Notes: generated by a model not told the origin, from the sequence alone. Numbered from the stretch's first letter, positions 9,011 through 19,996 are shown. The stretch: 64,000 nt of DNA from Flavobacterium indicum GPTSA100-9 = DSM 17447 (GCF_000455605.1 NC_017025.1:2418001-2482000), one strand, 5' to 3'. A program made the numbers and translations.

Positions 9011-9128
9011 TTTACAAAAAAAAGACAGACAAAGTTTGGTTTTTCATTGGGTTTCAAACAACTACAACAACACACAACAACAACACAACTAAACCCTTTG
9101 TTTAAATTATTTATTGAATGAACAATTT

Positions 9129-11300
9129 ATGATTCCAAAAGTAACCCAAGAAATTATCGATTTAGGTGATGGAAGAACAATCACAATCGAAACAGGAAAA
9201 TTAGCCAAACAAGCAGATGGGTCTGTCGTGGTACGTATGGGCGACGCAATGTTGCTTGCAACTGCTGTATCTGCCCGTACTGCCAATCCGGGTATTGATT
9301 TTTTACCTTTAACAGTAGATTACCGCGAAAAATTTGCAGCGGCCGGTCGTTTTCCAGGAGGATTCTTCAAAAGAGAAGCACGTCCTAGCGACCAAGAAAT
9401 TTTAACAATGCGTTTGGTAGACCGCGTTTTACGCCCTTTATTCCCAGACGATTATCACGCTGAAACTCAAATCATGATTCAGTTAATGTCTCATGACGAC
9501 AATGTAATGCCTGATGCTTTAACAGGTTTAGCTGCTTCGGCTGCATTAGCTGTTTCAGACATTCCTTTTTACAACTTAATCTCTGAAGTAAGAGTAGGTC
9601 GTGTAAATGGAAAATTAATCATCAATCCTAGCCGTGAAGAATTAGAACAATCTGACATCGACATGATGATTGGAGCTTCTAAAGATTCTGTTTGTATGGT
9701 GGAAGGTGAGATGAAAGAAATCTCAGAAGCGGAAATGGTTGAAGCCATTAAATTTGCTCATGAAGCTATCAAATTACAAATTGAAGCACAAGAAAAATTA
9801 AGAGCTGCAATTGGTACTCCAGCTTATAGAGAATATGAGCCAGAAAAAGAAGATGAAGCTGTTTATGCTAAAGTAAAAGCTGCAGCATACGACAAATACT
9901 ATGCTATTGCACAGGAAGCTTCAGCAAAAAGCGAAAGAGGTGAAAAATTTGCTATCGTAAAAGAAGAAGTTAAAGCTTTATATTCAGAAGAAGAATATGC
10001 TGAAAATGCAGATTTAGCTGAATTAGTAAGCAAATACAATTATAAAGTTCAAAAAACTGCCGTTAGAAATGTAATTTTAGAAAAAGGAATTCGTTTAGAC
10101 GGAAGAAAAACTACTGAAATTCGCCCAATTTGGTGTGAAGTAGATTATTTACCTTCTGCACATGGATCAGCAGTTTTTACACGTGGTGAAACTCAAGCTT
10201 TAGCAACAGTAACTTTAGGAACATCTAGAGAAGCTAACGTTATCGATTTACCTTCGGAACAAGGTGAAGAGCGTTTCTACTTACATTATAACTTCCCTCC
10301 TTTCTCAACGGGTGAAGCAAAACCATTAAGAGGAACCTCTAGAAGAGAAGTTGGACATGGTAATTTAGCGCAACGTGCTTTAAAAAACATGATTCCTGCT
10401 GATTGTCCTTATACAATTCGTATAGTATCAGAAGTATTAGAATCTAATGGTTCGTCTTCAATGGCTACTGTATGTTCTGGAACATTAGCATTAATGGATG
10501 CAGGTGTACAAATGGTAAAACCAGTTTCTGGTATAGCTATGGGATTAATTACCGATGGCGAAAAATTTGCTGTATTATCAGACATCTTAGGTGATGAAGA
10601 TCACTTAGGAGATATGGACTTTAAAGTAACAGGAACAGCAGACGGAATTACTGCTTGTCAAATGGACATCAAAATTGAAGGATTAAGATACGACATTATG
10701 GAGCAAGCCTTAGAACAAGCTCGTGATGGTCGTTTACATATATTAGGAAAAATTACTGAAACTATTGCTCAACCAAATGCAACTGTTAAAGCAAAAGCTC
10801 CTAAAATTGTTAAATTCAGCATTCCAAAAGATTTCATTGGAGCTATCATTGGACCTGGAGGTAAAAACATTCAAGGATTACAAGCCGATACTGAAACTAC
10901 TATAGTAATTACAGAAGTTGGAGACTTTGGAGAAATTGAAATATTAGGTACAAAACAAGAAGGAATGGACAAAGCTTTTGCTACTATTCAAAATCAAGTT
11001 TTTGCTCCAGTTGAAGGTGAAACGTATAAAGTAAAAGTAACTAAGGTACTGGACTTTGGAGCAGTTGTTGAATTTGTTCCAGGAAAAGACAGTTTGTTAC
11101 ACGTTTCTGAATGGGATTGGAAACGCATTGAAAAAATCAGCGACTTTGTAAAAGAAGGTGATGAATTAGAAGTGAAATATTTAGGTTTAGATCCAAAAAC
11201 TAGAAAACCAAAAGTTTCAAGAAAAGCATTATTACCTCGTCCTCCAAGAGAAGACAAAAAACCTGAAAACAAGGAAAACAAAGATAATCCACAAGGTTAA
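9129..11300 (+). CDS. pnp: Polynucleotide phosphorylase
   Basis: The enzyme degrades RNA 3' to 5' by phosphorolysis and can polymerise nucleoside diphosphates. Two RNase PH domains are visible (about residues 1-140 and 320-540, the second with [23 protein letters not shown]), separated by an all-helical domain. They are followed by a KH domain ([13 protein letters not shown]) and an S1 domain (about 640-700) with a charged tail. I chose the ATG at 9129 ([16 protein letters not shown]), the normal family start; a TTG at 9114 would add five residues. Confidence 0.97.
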   Translation: MIPKVTQEIIDLGDGRTITIETGKLAKQADGSVVVRMGDAMLLATAVSARTANPGIDFLPLTVDYREKFAAAGRFPGGFFKREARPSDQEILTMRLVDRVLRPLFPDDYHAETQIMIQLMSHDDNVMPDALTGLAASAALAVSDIPFYNLISEVRVGRVNGKLIINPSREELEQSDIDMMIGASKDSVCMVEGEMKEISEAEMVEAIKFAHEAIKLQIEAQEKLRAAIGTPAYREYEPEKEDEAVYAKVKAAAYDKYYAIAQEASAKSERGEKFAIVKEEVKALYSEEEYAENADLAELVSKYNYKVQKTAVRNVILEKGIRLDGRKTTEIRPIWCEVDYLPSAHGSAVFTRGETQALATVTLGTSREANVIDLPSEQGEERFYLHYNFPPFSTGEAKPLRGTSRREVGHGNLAQRALKNMIPADCPYTIRIVSEVLESNGSSSMATVCSGTLALMDAGVQMVKPVSGIAMGLITDGEKFAVLSDILGDEDHLGDMDFKVTGTADGITACQMDIKIEGLRYDIMEQALEQARDGRLHILGKITETIAQPNATVKAKAPKIVKFSIPKDFIGAIIGPGGKNIQGLQADTETTIVITEVGDFGEIEILGTKQEGMDKAFATIQNQVFAPVEGETYKVKVTKVLDFGAVVEFVPGKDSLLHVSEWDWKRIEKISDFVKEGDELEVKYLGLDPKTRKPKVSRKALLPRPPREDKKPENKENKDNPQG

Positions 11301-11322
11301 TATTATTATTAATTCTATATTT

Positions 11323-11358
11323 AAAGCCTCAAAATGTTAAATTTTGAGGCTTTTTTTG
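11323..11358 (+). terminator. pnp terminator
   Basis: AAAGCCTCAAAAT and ATTTTGAGGCTTT make a 13-bp stem with a short loop, followed by a run of T. Confidence 0.85.
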
Positions 11359-11397
11359 TGTTTGTAAGATTTATTACATATATTACACAAAAAAACA

Positions 11398-12075
11398 TTG
11401 AAAAAATCGTTAACCCTCTTATTATTAACTTTTTATTGTTTTCTTCATGGGCAAGAAACTTTAATTGAAGTTAATGACAGTATAGCACAGTATGAAAATT
11501 TACCAATAAACAATGGTTTATCATACGAGAACAAATATTGGAACACTACCAATGACACGAAACAATTTTACAACAATGAATATACAAAATGCACCATTTC
11601 TTATGATGGAAAACTATATTCAGATGTAAAATTAAAATTTGACATCCTTAACAATCAAATTTTATTCAAACCAAAATTCAACGTTATTTCAGAAATTGTT
11701 TTAATCAATGAACTTGTTGATTATTTCATTATTAATCAAAAAAAATTCATCAAGTTAAACATCAACAACCATTATCAATATTTTGAAGAAATTAAAATTA
11801 ATAACGAAGATTCATTACTTATTAAGCATGTTAAAACCTTTAAAGAAGACTTATCAACTGGTGAAAAAAAATATTCATTTTACGACAATTTTGAAATTTA
11901 TTTAAACCATAAAAAAGCTTATTATTTGCTTAATAACAAGAATAGTTTAATTACTATTTTTCCAAATTATAAAAAAGAAATTCAAAATTTTTACAAAAGT
12001 AACGAGCTGTTAAAAGAAAATAATCTTATTCTGTTTTATACTAAATTAATTAACGAACTTATTTCAATTAAATGA
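11398..12075 (+). CDS. Secreted protein of unknown function, TonB cassette
   Basis: The 225-residue protein has a signal peptide (MKKSLTLLLLTFYCFLHGQ) and no motif I recognise. The rest alternates charged and hydrophobic beta-type sequence (EIVLINELVDYFIINQKKFIKL). The start is a TTG at 11398; no ATG precedes the signal peptide in frame. Its stop overlaps the start of the STN-TonB receptor by 4 nt (ATGA), so the two are translationally coupled. It probably acts at the cell surface with that receptor. Confidence 0.6.
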   Translation: MKKSLTLLLLTFYCFLHGQETLIEVNDSIAQYENLPINNGLSYENKYWNTTNDTKQFYNNEYTKCTISYDGKLYSDVKLKFDILNNQILFKPKFNVISEIVLINELVDYFIINQKKFIKLNINNHYQYFEEIKINNEDSLLIKHVKTFKEDLSTGEKKYSFYDNFEIYLNHKKAYYLLNNKNSLITIFPNYKKEIQNFYKSNELLKENNLILFYTKLINELISIK

Positions 12076-14804
12076 AAAAATATTTAATTCTATTTCTCTT
12101 CTCTTGCTTATTTTCTTTTTCTCAAATTAAAAAGGACTCTATAAACATTTCATTTGAAAATGAGAATCTCATAACTGTAGTAAATAAAATTGAAAAAGAA
12201 TCAAATTGTAAAATATATTATGATACAAAATGGTTAGATAATGAAAAGAAAACAATAACAGCTTCTTTCAAAAACACTACATTAGATAAAATTTTAACCG
12301 AAGTTTTTGCGAACACAAAAATTAATTTTTATGTTGACTCTGATCGCATTATATTGATGGAAAATAGAATTATTTATGACTATTTTACCGATGATTATTT
12401 CATCAATCAAAACAATCAAAATATCGTACAATCTACTGCAATTGAAAATAAAAGAAACCCAAACGAAGAATTAATTTATATTGGAAAAAATACCAAAAAC
12501 ATAAAGAACAAAACATTTACTATCAAAGGAAATGTCAAAAATGTAGAGACAAATAATACTGTAAAAAATACTATAGTAAGAATAAATAAAAATTTAAGTA
12601 CAACTACCGATTCAAATGGAGCGTATAGCATTGAAGTTCCAGCTGGTTTAGTTACTTTAACCGTTGAAGTTCCAAACGCGTCCAACAATAGTAAAAAACT
12701 ATTTGTTAGTGAAAATGGTACAATTGATTTTTTTATTACTGAAAAAACAATTGGAATTAAAGAAGTTGTAATTACAACTAAAATTCAAAATAAAATTAAA
12801 AGCACCACAACAGGAGCCACAACAATAGATTTAGAAAACATGAAAAATGTCCCTATACTTCTAGGCGAACAAGATGTTTTTAAAATTGCGACTATAATGC
12901 CTGGAATTAAAACCGCAGGTGAAGGAGCCACTGGACTGAATGTTAGAGGTGGAAATGCCGATCAAAATTTGATTTTAGTTGACGACATTTCATTATATAA
13001 CCCGTTCCACTTTTTAGGTTTTTTCTCTTCAATTAATCCTTATAGTTTAAAAAATGTAACTATCTATAAAGGCAGTATTCCTGTGGAATATGGCGGGAGA
13101 TTATCTTCAGTAATGGATTTAAAAACGAAAAAACCAAATGCTTCAAAATTATCCGGAGAAGGTGGAATAGGCCCTGTAACAAGTAATGTATTTTTAAATG
13201 TACCTGTAATAAAAGAAAAATCCGCTCTTGCTACAGCATTTAGAGCAACCTATTCTGATTGGATTCTTAAAAGTTTAGATGAAGAGCAACTTAAAAACAG
13301 TAATGCTTCTTTTTATGATTTTTCATTGAAATACAGCCACGATATCAATCCAAAAAATACCATCAATACTTTATTTTACTATAGTAATGATAAATTTAGA
13401 ATTACCTCCGACTCTTTATTTAAATACAACAACAGACTAGTTGGGATAAATTGGGAACATAAATTTTCTAAAAAAGCAGACTTAGCCGTTTTACTAAACA
13501 ATAGTGACTACAAATACGGCGTAGACTATTCTAACCATAAAGAAGAATTGAACTCGTTTAAATCGGGCTTTAATATCAACGAAACTAACCTGCAAGTTAA
13601 GCAAAGTAATAAGATAAATCAATTTATAAATTTAGACTACGGAATTTCTGGAAAACTTTATAAAATAAATCCTGGTTTTTTAACTCCAAAAGATGAAAAT
13701 AGTATCTTAACTCCAAAAGATATTATTGACGAAAAAGCATTAGAATCGTCCATTTTCTTTAAAAACGAAGCAAAAATTAATACTAAACTAGTTGTAAACA
13801 TTGGATTACGATATACCAATTATTCATTTTTGGGTCCAAATACTCAGCGAATCTATGAAAATGGTTTGCCCAAAAACGAAGCCACTCTTTTAGAAACTAA
13901 AAACTATAAAAATAACGAGGTTATTAAACAATATGGCGGACTTGAACCTCGAATTTCTGCTAGATACATGTTGACCAATTCGTTAGCTATCAAAGGAAGT
14001 TATGATAAAACTTATCAATATATACATTTATTATCTACAAATACGACACAAACTCCGACAGATGTGTGGAAATTATCAGACATCAATGTTAAACCTCAAA
14101 TTGGAGAACAATATTCATTGGGTTTATATAAAAATATAAATGAAATTTATGAAATTAGCTTAGAAGGATACACCAAACGTTCAAAAAATATTTTAGATTA
14201 TAAAACTGGAGCAACTATCATTTTAAGTGATAAAATTGAAACAGAATTATTACAAGGTGAAGGTAAATCTTATGGAATAGAATTATTAATTAAAAAATCT
14301 ATTGGAAAATTAAATGGATGGATTGCTTACACTTATTCAAGAAGTTTTATTAAATTAGACAGTCCATTTAGAGATGAAAAAGTAAATAATGGGGAATATT
14401 TTGCTACAAACTTTGATAAACCCCATGATTTTAATTCGGTTTTAAACTACAAAATCACAAAAAGATATAGTTTCTCAATGAATTTTGTGTACCAAACCGG
14501 CAGACCTATTACATATCCCATAGGGAAATACACCTATGGAAATGCAGAATATACTTTATATAGTGATAGAAATAAATTTAGAATTCCAGATTATTATAGA
14601 GTAGACTTTAGTTTTAACATTGAAGGTAGCCATAAAATAAAAAAATTAGCACATAGTTTTTGGAATATTTCCGTTTACAATTTATTAGGTAGAAACAACC
14701 CTTATTCTATTTATTTTATTACTGAAAACGGACAAGTTAAAGGATACAAAACATCTATTTTTAGTATTCCAATTCCAACAATAACTTATAACTTTAAATT
14801 CTAA
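12072..14804 (+). CDS. TonB-dependent receptor with STN domain
   Basis: The 910-residue receptor has a signal peptide, then a secretin/TonB short N-terminal (STN) domain (about residues 20-85, with TITASFKNTTLDKILTEVF). A carboxypeptidase-regulatory-like domain follows (about 148-225), then a plug (about 245-350, with GLNVRGGNADQNLILVDDI) and a barrel ending in YNFKF. STN domains usually signal to a sigma/anti-sigma pair, but no such pair is adjacent. It is coupled to the upstream secreted protein and followed 5 nt later by a DUF4249 lipoprotein, a common surface-cassette order in Bacteroidota. Confidence 0.85.
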   Translation: MKKYLILFLFSCLFSFSQIKKDSINISFENENLITVVNKIEKESNCKIYYDTKWLDNEKKTITASFKNTTLDKILTEVFANTKINFYVDSDRIILMENRIIYDYFTDDYFINQNNQNIVQSTAIENKRNPNEELIYIGKNTKNIKNKTFTIKGNVKNVETNNTVKNTIVRINKNLSTTTDSNGAYSIEVPAGLVTLTVEVPNASNNSKKLFVSENGTIDFFITEKTIGIKEVVITTKIQNKIKSTTTGATTIDLENMKNVPILLGEQDVFKIATIMPGIKTAGEGATGLNVRGGNADQNLILVDDISLYNPFHFLGFFSSINPYSLKNVTIYKGSIPVEYGGRLSSVMDLKTKKPNASKLSGEGGIGPVTSNVFLNVPVIKEKSALATAFRATYSDWILKSLDEEQLKNSNASFYDFSLKYSHDINPKNTINTLFYYSNDKFRITSDSLFKYNNRLVGINWEHKFSKKADLAVLLNNSDYKYGVDYSNHKEELNSFKSGFNINETNLQVKQSNKINQFINLDYGISGKLYKINPGFLTPKDENSILTPKDIIDEKALESSIFFKNEAKINTKLVVNIGLRYTNYSFLGPNTQRIYENGLPKNEATLLETKNYKNNEVIKQYGGLEPRISARYMLTNSLAIKGSYDKTYQYIHLLSTNTTQTPTDVWKLSDINVKPQIGEQYSLGLYKNINEIYEISLEGYTKRSKNILDYKTGATIILSDKIETELLQGEGKSYGIELLIKKSIGKLNGWIAYTYSRSFIKLDSPFRDEKVNNGEYFATNFDKPHDFNSVLNYKITKRYSFSMNFVYQTGRPITYPIGKYTYGNAEYTLYSDRNKFRIPDYYRVDFSFNIEGSHKIKKLAHSFWNISVYNLLGRNNPYSIYFITENGQVKGYKTSIFSIPIPTITYNFKF

Positions 14805-14809
14805 TAATC

Positions 14810-16004
14810 ATGAAAAAGTTATTCATTTTACTTGTATTTGTTTTAGTAAGCTGTACTGAACCTTATCATTTACAAACTTCAAATTTTGAAGAAGCGCTTG
14901 TAATTGAAGCAACAATTACCAATGAATTAAAATCACAACAAATTAAAATAACAAAAACTTACAGGTTAGAAGAAAACGGACCTGATTTTGTAGAAAATGC
15001 GGAAGTTTATGTAAAAGATAATTTGGGAAATATTTATAATTTCTCGGAAGGTGATGAAATTTATCAATCTGACATTGCATTTCAAGCAGTTCAAGGAAGA
15101 AGCTACCAATTGTTTATCAATACTGCAGACGGTAAATCTTACCAATCTGATGCCGAACTGCTAACCCATGAAAATCCAATACAATCCATTGAAGTTGCTG
15201 ATAAAACTTTTCAAGGTGAAAGAGGTGCTGAAATAAAGGTAAAAGCATTTGATCCAACAAATAGTTCAAAATATTACCGATATGAATATGAAGAAACCTA
15301 TAAAATTATTGCTCCAAAATGGTTACCTTTTACTGTATTAGTTGATCCTAACACTAAAGAACTTATTTATACACCTAGAACTTATGAAGCAAGAACTTGC
15401 TATTCAACAGTAAAATCTAATGACATCATATTAACGAAAACAACTAATTTAAATGAAGATAGAGTTGACCACATGGTTAGATTTATAGCTGTAACAGACC
15501 CTATTATCAAACACAGATACAGTATTTTAGTCAGACAATATGTGCAAAACCTTGAAGCATATACTTATTACAGTACTTTAAAACAATTATCTAATAATGA
15601 AAGTATACTTTCTCAAAACCAACCAGGATTTTTCTCTGGAAATATTGAATGTGTTTCAAATCCAAATGAAAAAGTTATTGGTTTTTTTGATGTTTCAACT
15701 GTAAGTTCTCAGAGAATATTTTTTTAACTTTCCTGATGTATTTCCAAACACACAATATCCAGGTTATTTTTATGATTGCTATGATTGTATTGACCCTGAC
15801 CCTTCAAATTGTAGAGATGGAAAATATAAATTTTGCTTTCATCCTTCCTCTGATACTTGTGAAGGTTATTTAGCCGAAAATGAATTGAATTCTGGTAGAA
15901 TGTTATTCTTAAGTTTTGATTCCCCTTATATTTACTTAGTTCCTGCACCTTGTGGAGATTGTACAAAATTTTCGTCTAACGTAGTACCACCTTTTTGGCA
16001 ATGA
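14810..16004 (+). pseudogene. DUF4249 lipoprotein, interrupted by a one-base frameshift
   Basis: The first 305 residues (14810-15727) are a DUF4249 lipoprotein with lipobox cysteine at residue 15 (VLVSC). They stop at a TAA inside a run of seven T. If one T is removed, the frame continues for about 92 more residues (NFPDVFPNTQYPGYFYDCYD to SSNVVPPFWQ), contains the expected C-terminal cysteines and PFW ending, and stops at 16002-16004, overlapping the next ATG as ATGA. The long conserved tail argues that the full gene is about 397 residues. The break may be a mutation, a homopolymer sequencing error or a programmed slip. If expressed as read, the protein lacks its C-terminus. Confidence 0.75.
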
Positions 16005-17686
16005 AAAAAAGCAATTTTTTAATTATATTTTTATTCCTCTCTTGTTTAATTTTAGCTCAAAACAAGAAATTACAACAATCATCTGTTGTAATAGAAAATA
16101 CGATTTTACAAACAAATAGCAACTTCTATTTGGCTGGTGAAAACATATTTTACAAACTCATTTGTATCAATAGTTCCAACAATCAAATTTCAAATTTTAG
16201 TAAAGTTGCATATATAGAATTGATTGATAAAGAAAAGAAATCAATTCTCAAACAAAAACTCATCCTAAAAGAAGGAATTGCCTCCAACGATTTCTTTTTA
16301 CCCACTAATATTCAAAGTGGATATTATAAAGTTGTTGCATATACTACTTGGATGACAAATTATAATTCTTTCTTTGAAAAGGATATTTTAATTATTAATC
16401 CTTATACAAATATTCCAGAAGAATTAAAGGAAAAAGAGAATAATAACAAAACAATTATCACTACCAAAAATAGTAATTCCAATAAAAAAATAAAAATTAG
16501 CAAATCAATTTATACTAAAAGAGAAAAAGTAACCTTCAATGTACAAGAACAGTTAAAAGGAAGCTTTATACTAAATGTAAATAAAATTGATAGTATTCCA
16601 TTTTCTAACGAACAAAATATATTTACAGCTTTAAATAAAAATTCAAGTCCAATTAATCTTGACGATTTTAAAAATGCAGCTGAAAATAGAGGCGAAATTT
16701 ATTATGGAAAAATTGAATCAAAATCAAGCGATAGTGGTGTTGAAAATAAAAAAATTGCTTTTAGCCAAATGGGAGATGCTTTTGATTTAAAAATTTCAAC
16801 AACAAATAGTAAAGGTGAATTCACAATTATTACTGACAAGACTATAAACAACGAAGGATATATACAAGTTTATGAAGATGATCGTTCAAAATATAAAATA
16901 GCATTAAATAAATTTAGCATTTCCAATTTAATCAATGAAAACTCATTTAAATCAAACAAAATACAATCAATTTATGGAAAAGCTATTCTAAATCGTTCTA
17001 TAGCAAATCAAATTCAAAACATTTACTACCATACAAAAAGCGATACAATTTATTCCAACCCTAAAACCAAACCTTTTTATACAGGAGCAGATAAGCAATA
17101 TATTTTATCCGATTACAATCCGCAAAATTCATTAAAAGAAGTATTTGTTGAAGTAATTCCAGAAATCTATACTGTTAAAAAAAATGGAAAAAGTATAATG
17201 AGGGTAAATGATTATGAAGTAAATAAAAGTGATTTATTTGAAAATACCATAGTTTTAGTGGACGGATTCCTTTTACAAGAAATAGACGAAATTCTCACCT
17301 ATGACCCTACCTATTTTACAAAAATCAATTTTGTAAATAAAGGTTATTTTTTAAATAAATATATTTTTAATGGAATAGTAAATTTAACTACTAAAGAGCA
17401 AAATTATGTTCCAAAAATTTCAGAAGAATGGATAATTAAAGCACCATTAGAAAAACCAGAATTAGATAAAAAATACTTTTCAATAGATTACACAAAAAAC
17501 ACTTATGATAAAATTCCAGATTACAGGTACCAACTTGTTTGGGAACCCAACATAACAGAATTAGCTCCTAATAAAGAGTTAAGTTTTTTTACATCAGACC
17601 TAAAAGGAAATTATAAGATTAGTATAGAAGGAATAACTGATACCGGAGAACCGGTAATTATTGAAGAATATATTCAAGTCAATTAA
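16001..17686 (+). CDS. Secreted MG2-like protein of the TonB cassette
   Basis: The 561-residue protein has a signal peptide (MKKSNFLIIFLFLSCLILAQ). Its N-terminal region (about 25-135) reads like a macroglobulin MG2-type beta-sandwich (NFYLAGENIFYKLICINSSN then SGYYKVVAYTTWMTNY). Such proteins accompany TonB receptors and DUF4249 lipoproteins in Bacteroidota. I chose the ATG at 16001, which overlaps the DUF4249 tail stop, over the in-frame TTG at 15995. The C-terminal half shows nothing I recognise. It is the last gene before a terminator. Confidence 0.65.
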   Translation: MKKSNFLIIFLFLSCLILAQNKKLQQSSVVIENTILQTNSNFYLAGENIFYKLICINSSNNQISNFSKVAYIELIDKEKKSILKQKLILKEGIASNDFFLPTNIQSGYYKVVAYTTWMTNYNSFFEKDILIINPYTNIPEELKEKENNNKTIITTKNSNSNKKIKISKSIYTKREKVTFNVQEQLKGSFILNVNKIDSIPFSNEQNIFTALNKNSSPINLDDFKNAAENRGEIYYGKIESKSSDSGVENKKIAFSQMGDAFDLKISTTNSKGEFTIITDKTINNEGYIQVYEDDRSKYKIALNKFSISNLINENSFKSNKIQSIYGKAILNRSIANQIQNIYYHTKSDTIYSNPKTKPFYTGADKQYILSDYNPQNSLKEVFVEVIPEIYTVKKNGKSIMRVNDYEVNKSDLFENTIVLVDGFLLQEIDEILTYDPTYFTKINFVNKGYFLNKYIFNGIVNLTTKEQNYVPKISEEWIIKAPLEKPELDKKYFSIDYTKNTYDKIPDYRYQLVWEPNITELAPNKELSFFTSDLKGNYKISIEGITDTGEPVIIEEYIQVN

Positions 17687-17696
17687 AAAATAATTA

Positions 17697-17727
17697 AAAG
17701 CCTCAAATTTACCATTTGAGGCTTTTT
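17697..17727. terminator. Bidirectional terminator
   Basis: AAAAGCCTCAAAT and ATTTGAGGCTTTTT form a strong hairpin with A and T runs on both sides, between two convergent genes. Confidence 0.85.
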
Positions 17728-17729
17728 AT

Positions 17730-18344
17730 TTAAAAATTCCAACTCCCTGAAACACCAAAATTTAAACTCGATCCACCAAAGTTATTTTCTGCATTTTTAT
17801 TAAACAAATCATAGGGTGCATATTGATAATTCGCATGTATTCCAAAACCATAGAACATTATTTTTACCCCTTGAGAAATAGCAATTGTGTTCAAACTTGG
17901 CTCAAAATCAAGCGCTTTAAACTCCTCTTTATCTGGTATTTTATAATGTATGTATTTCCATCCCAATCCAGTGTTTGTTTCAATCCAAAAATTATCGTCT
18001 TTTGATAAAAACAAAAACCTACTGTATCTAAAACCTAACAAAAATGTTGTTTTACCAGGATCAACTATTAACGGTGCTGAAGCAACACTATAACTAACCC
18101 TTCTTGGTTTATTTAAAGCTCCTAGTTCCAAACCGAAATCGATGAATTGTTTTTTTGCAATTTTTGTTCTAAAATACATGGCTGTATTAATTGAGTTTTG
18201 ATATTTATCTTCTAGCTGACCAAGAGGCATACCATAACTTATTTCTAAAATATTTCTTTTAAAAAGATCCACCTTAGGATACACAATGGTATCTTGTGCA
18301 TTTATTTTTAAGGAAATTAAAAGTAATAAAACAAATCTATTCAT
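17730..18344 (-). CDS. Outer-membrane beta-barrel-like secreted protein
   Basis: The 204-residue protein has a signal peptide (MNRFVLLLLISLKINAQD), then amphipathic strands such as FLLGFRYSRFLFL and IHANYQYAPYDLF, and ends SLNFGVSGSWNF with a C-terminal aromatic residue. This is the pattern of a small outer-membrane barrel. I chose the ATG at 18344, where the signal peptide starts, not 18395. The gene overlaps the upstream lipoprotein gene by 8 nt. Function unknown. Confidence 0.6.
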   Translation of the reverse strand: MNRFVLLLLISLKINAQDTIVYPKVDLFKRNILEISYGMPLGQLEDKYQNSINTAMYFRTKIAKKQFIDFGLELGALNKPRRVSYSVASAPLIVDPGKTTFLLGFRYSRFLFLSKDDNFWIETNTGLGWKYIHYKIPDKEEFKALDFEPSLNTIAISQGVKIMFYGFGIHANYQYAPYDLFNKNAENNFGGSSLNFGVSGSWNF

Positions 18345-18948
18345 TGCTAATTGTATTAAATTTATAAATTCTATTTGATGAATGCCCTGCTCCAAAAAAC
18401 AACATCATTCCCTCACTTACATAGTATTCTTTAATTTCAAGAGTCGTTTTATTTATAAAACATACAGCATACTTTGTCATTTGTTTTGTTGTAAAAATTA
18501 GTGGGAAATTTATGGTCTCGTAATTGGTATAAAAAACAAATTTGTTTTTGTAATGTTTACCATAAAAATGAAGCACAAATTTTCTTTGCAAAGCGTCTTC
18601 AAACTTTAAAAACAATTGATTTTTTTGAATCTTCAGTTCTATTGGTTTAGAATAATCAATAAATTGTTTGTCGGTAAAATTTTTGATAAAACTTCGTGTA
18701 TGAACTTCTGTGTCGTATTTAGCATTAGAAAACAGTGTATCTAATTTATCATAAAACACAACTGTAGTATCCGTTGGACATTTTACATATAAATCCTTGT
18801 CTATTGGGTTTTGAACTCCACAAGAGGCCAATAGAATGAAGAATACAAATCGAAATTTTCTCTTAAAATAAAGATTAACTTTTTTAGAATACTTTTTCAA
18901 ATCTTTGGAGCGACAATACTCTATTTTTTCAACAACTATTTTTTTCAT
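18337..18948 (-). CDS. Lipoprotein of unknown function
   Basis: From the ATG at 18948 the protein is 203 residues. A long positively charged N-terminus precedes a hydrophobic stretch and a lipobox (FVFFILLASCG). The rest has no motif I recognise. The ORF could extend six residues upstream to 18966. It overlaps the barrel-like gene downstream by 8 nt, so the two are probably made together. It diverges from the HTH regulator at 19046. Confidence 0.55.
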   Translation of the reverse strand: MKKIVVEKIEYCRSKDLKKYSKKVNLYFKRKFRFVFFILLASCGVQNPIDKDLYVKCPTDTTVVFYDKLDTLFSNAKYDTEVHTRSFIKNFTDKQFIDYSKPIELKIQKNQLFLKFEDALQRKFVLHFYGKHYKNKFVFYTNYETINFPLIFTTKQMTKYAVCFINKTTLEIKEYYVSEGMMLFFGAGHSSNRIYKFNTISNE

Positions 18949-18997
18949 ATTTATCAATTTATACACGACAAAACTATTTTGATATTCACAATTTTAG

Positions 18998-19031
18998 TTG
19001 TGATAAATAATTTTTTGTATTTTTATTTTTG
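18998..19031 (+). promoter_or_regulatory. Promoter of the HTH regulator gene
   Basis: TTG at 18998-19000 and TATTTTTG at 19024-19031, 23 nt apart, lie just before the ATG at 19046. The transcript leader would be only about 8 nt. Confidence 0.6.
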
Positions 19032-19045
19032 CGAATTTCACAAAT

Positions 19046-19993
19046 ATGAAAAATCAAGAATTATTACTTAAACATATTCGAACAAAAATTTCCAATAAGC
19101 AATCGTTGTTAGAAGAAATAGCTCAAACACTTTCAATAAGCTATGATGCGGCACACAGAAGAGTTTCAGGGAAAACTAAATTTACAATAGAAGAAACTAT
19201 AGCATTATGCAACCATTATTCCATTTCAATGGATCAGTTATTTTTAAATGGTAACAATTACATATTAGAAAAAACAAAAACCATCAAATCAGTCTTGGAT
19301 TTTAAAGATTACCTTTCCAATTCTGTTCAAATCTTAAACCGATACAAATCAGCCCCATCTACTGCTTTTTATTCAGCTAAAGATATTCCCTTGCATTATA
19401 CTATTGGTGGTTCTCTCTTGTCGAAATTTAAACTCTATGTTTGGATTTCAATGTTAAACGCTGAGCAAAATAATAAATTTGAACATTTTAGTTTAAACAC
19501 TTCAATGCTTGAAGAATCGAGTCAATTAATAACTATTTTTAATTCTGTAAATCGTATTGAAATTTGGAATGACACCACAATTAACAGTTCGTTACAACAA
19601 TTAATGTATTTTTTTGAAGCCGGATTAATAAATTTTGACAATGCTCTTCTTGTTCTTGAAGAGATCAAACAAATAGTAGAGAAAGTAGAACAATTAACGC
19701 AAAGCAAAAAGACTAACTTTGAATTATTTTACAATGAACTTTTACTATTGAACAACACGGTATTATTCACAAATACAGATGATACACATTATTTTATTCC
19801 GCACAATATGTTAAGTTACTATGTAACTTCAGATAAAAATATTTGTAATGAAGAACAAGAATATATTTACCATCAATTAAAAAACTCCAAATCTTTAAGT
19901 AATTCTGGAACCAAAGATCAAAAAATATTTTTCAACAGAATGTACCAAAAAATTGAATTTTATAAGACAAAAATTATTCAGTATATAGAATAA
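19046..19993 (+). CDS. HTH transcriptional regulator
   Basis: The 315-residue protein starts with a helix-turn-helix of the Cro/BetR kind (residues about 18-65: LLEEIAQTLSISYDAAHRRVSGKTKFTIEE, then ALCNHYSISMDQLF). The remaining 250 residues are helical with no named domain, a layout common in Bacteroidota regulators with BetR-like N-termini. It is divergent from the lipoprotein/barrel pair at 17730-18948 and might control it. No ligand is evident. Confidence 0.7.
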   Translation: MKNQELLLKHIRTKISNKQSLLEEIAQTLSISYDAAHRRVSGKTKFTIEETIALCNHYSISMDQLFLNGNNYILEKTKTIKSVLDFKDYLSNSVQILNRYKSAPSTAFYSAKDIPLHYTIGGSLLSKFKLYVWISMLNAEQNNKFEHFSLNTSMLEESSQLITIFNSVNRIEIWNDTTINSSLQQLMYFFEAGLINFDNALLVLEEIKQIVEKVEQLTQSKKTNFELFYNELLLLNNTVLFTNTDDTHYFIPHNMLSYYVTSDKNICNEEQEYIYHQLKNSKSLSNSGTKDQKIFFNRMYQKIEFYKTKIIQYIE

Positions 19994-19996
19994 AAA

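Noticed and set aside
9114..9128. TTG start giving PNPase five more residues
   Set aside because: The family normally begins MIPKV at the ATG at 9129.
15724..15966. Minus-strand ORF of 80 codons
   Set aside because: It is the shadow of the frameshifted DUF4249 tail, whose plus-strand frame is conserved and ends at the next gene's start.
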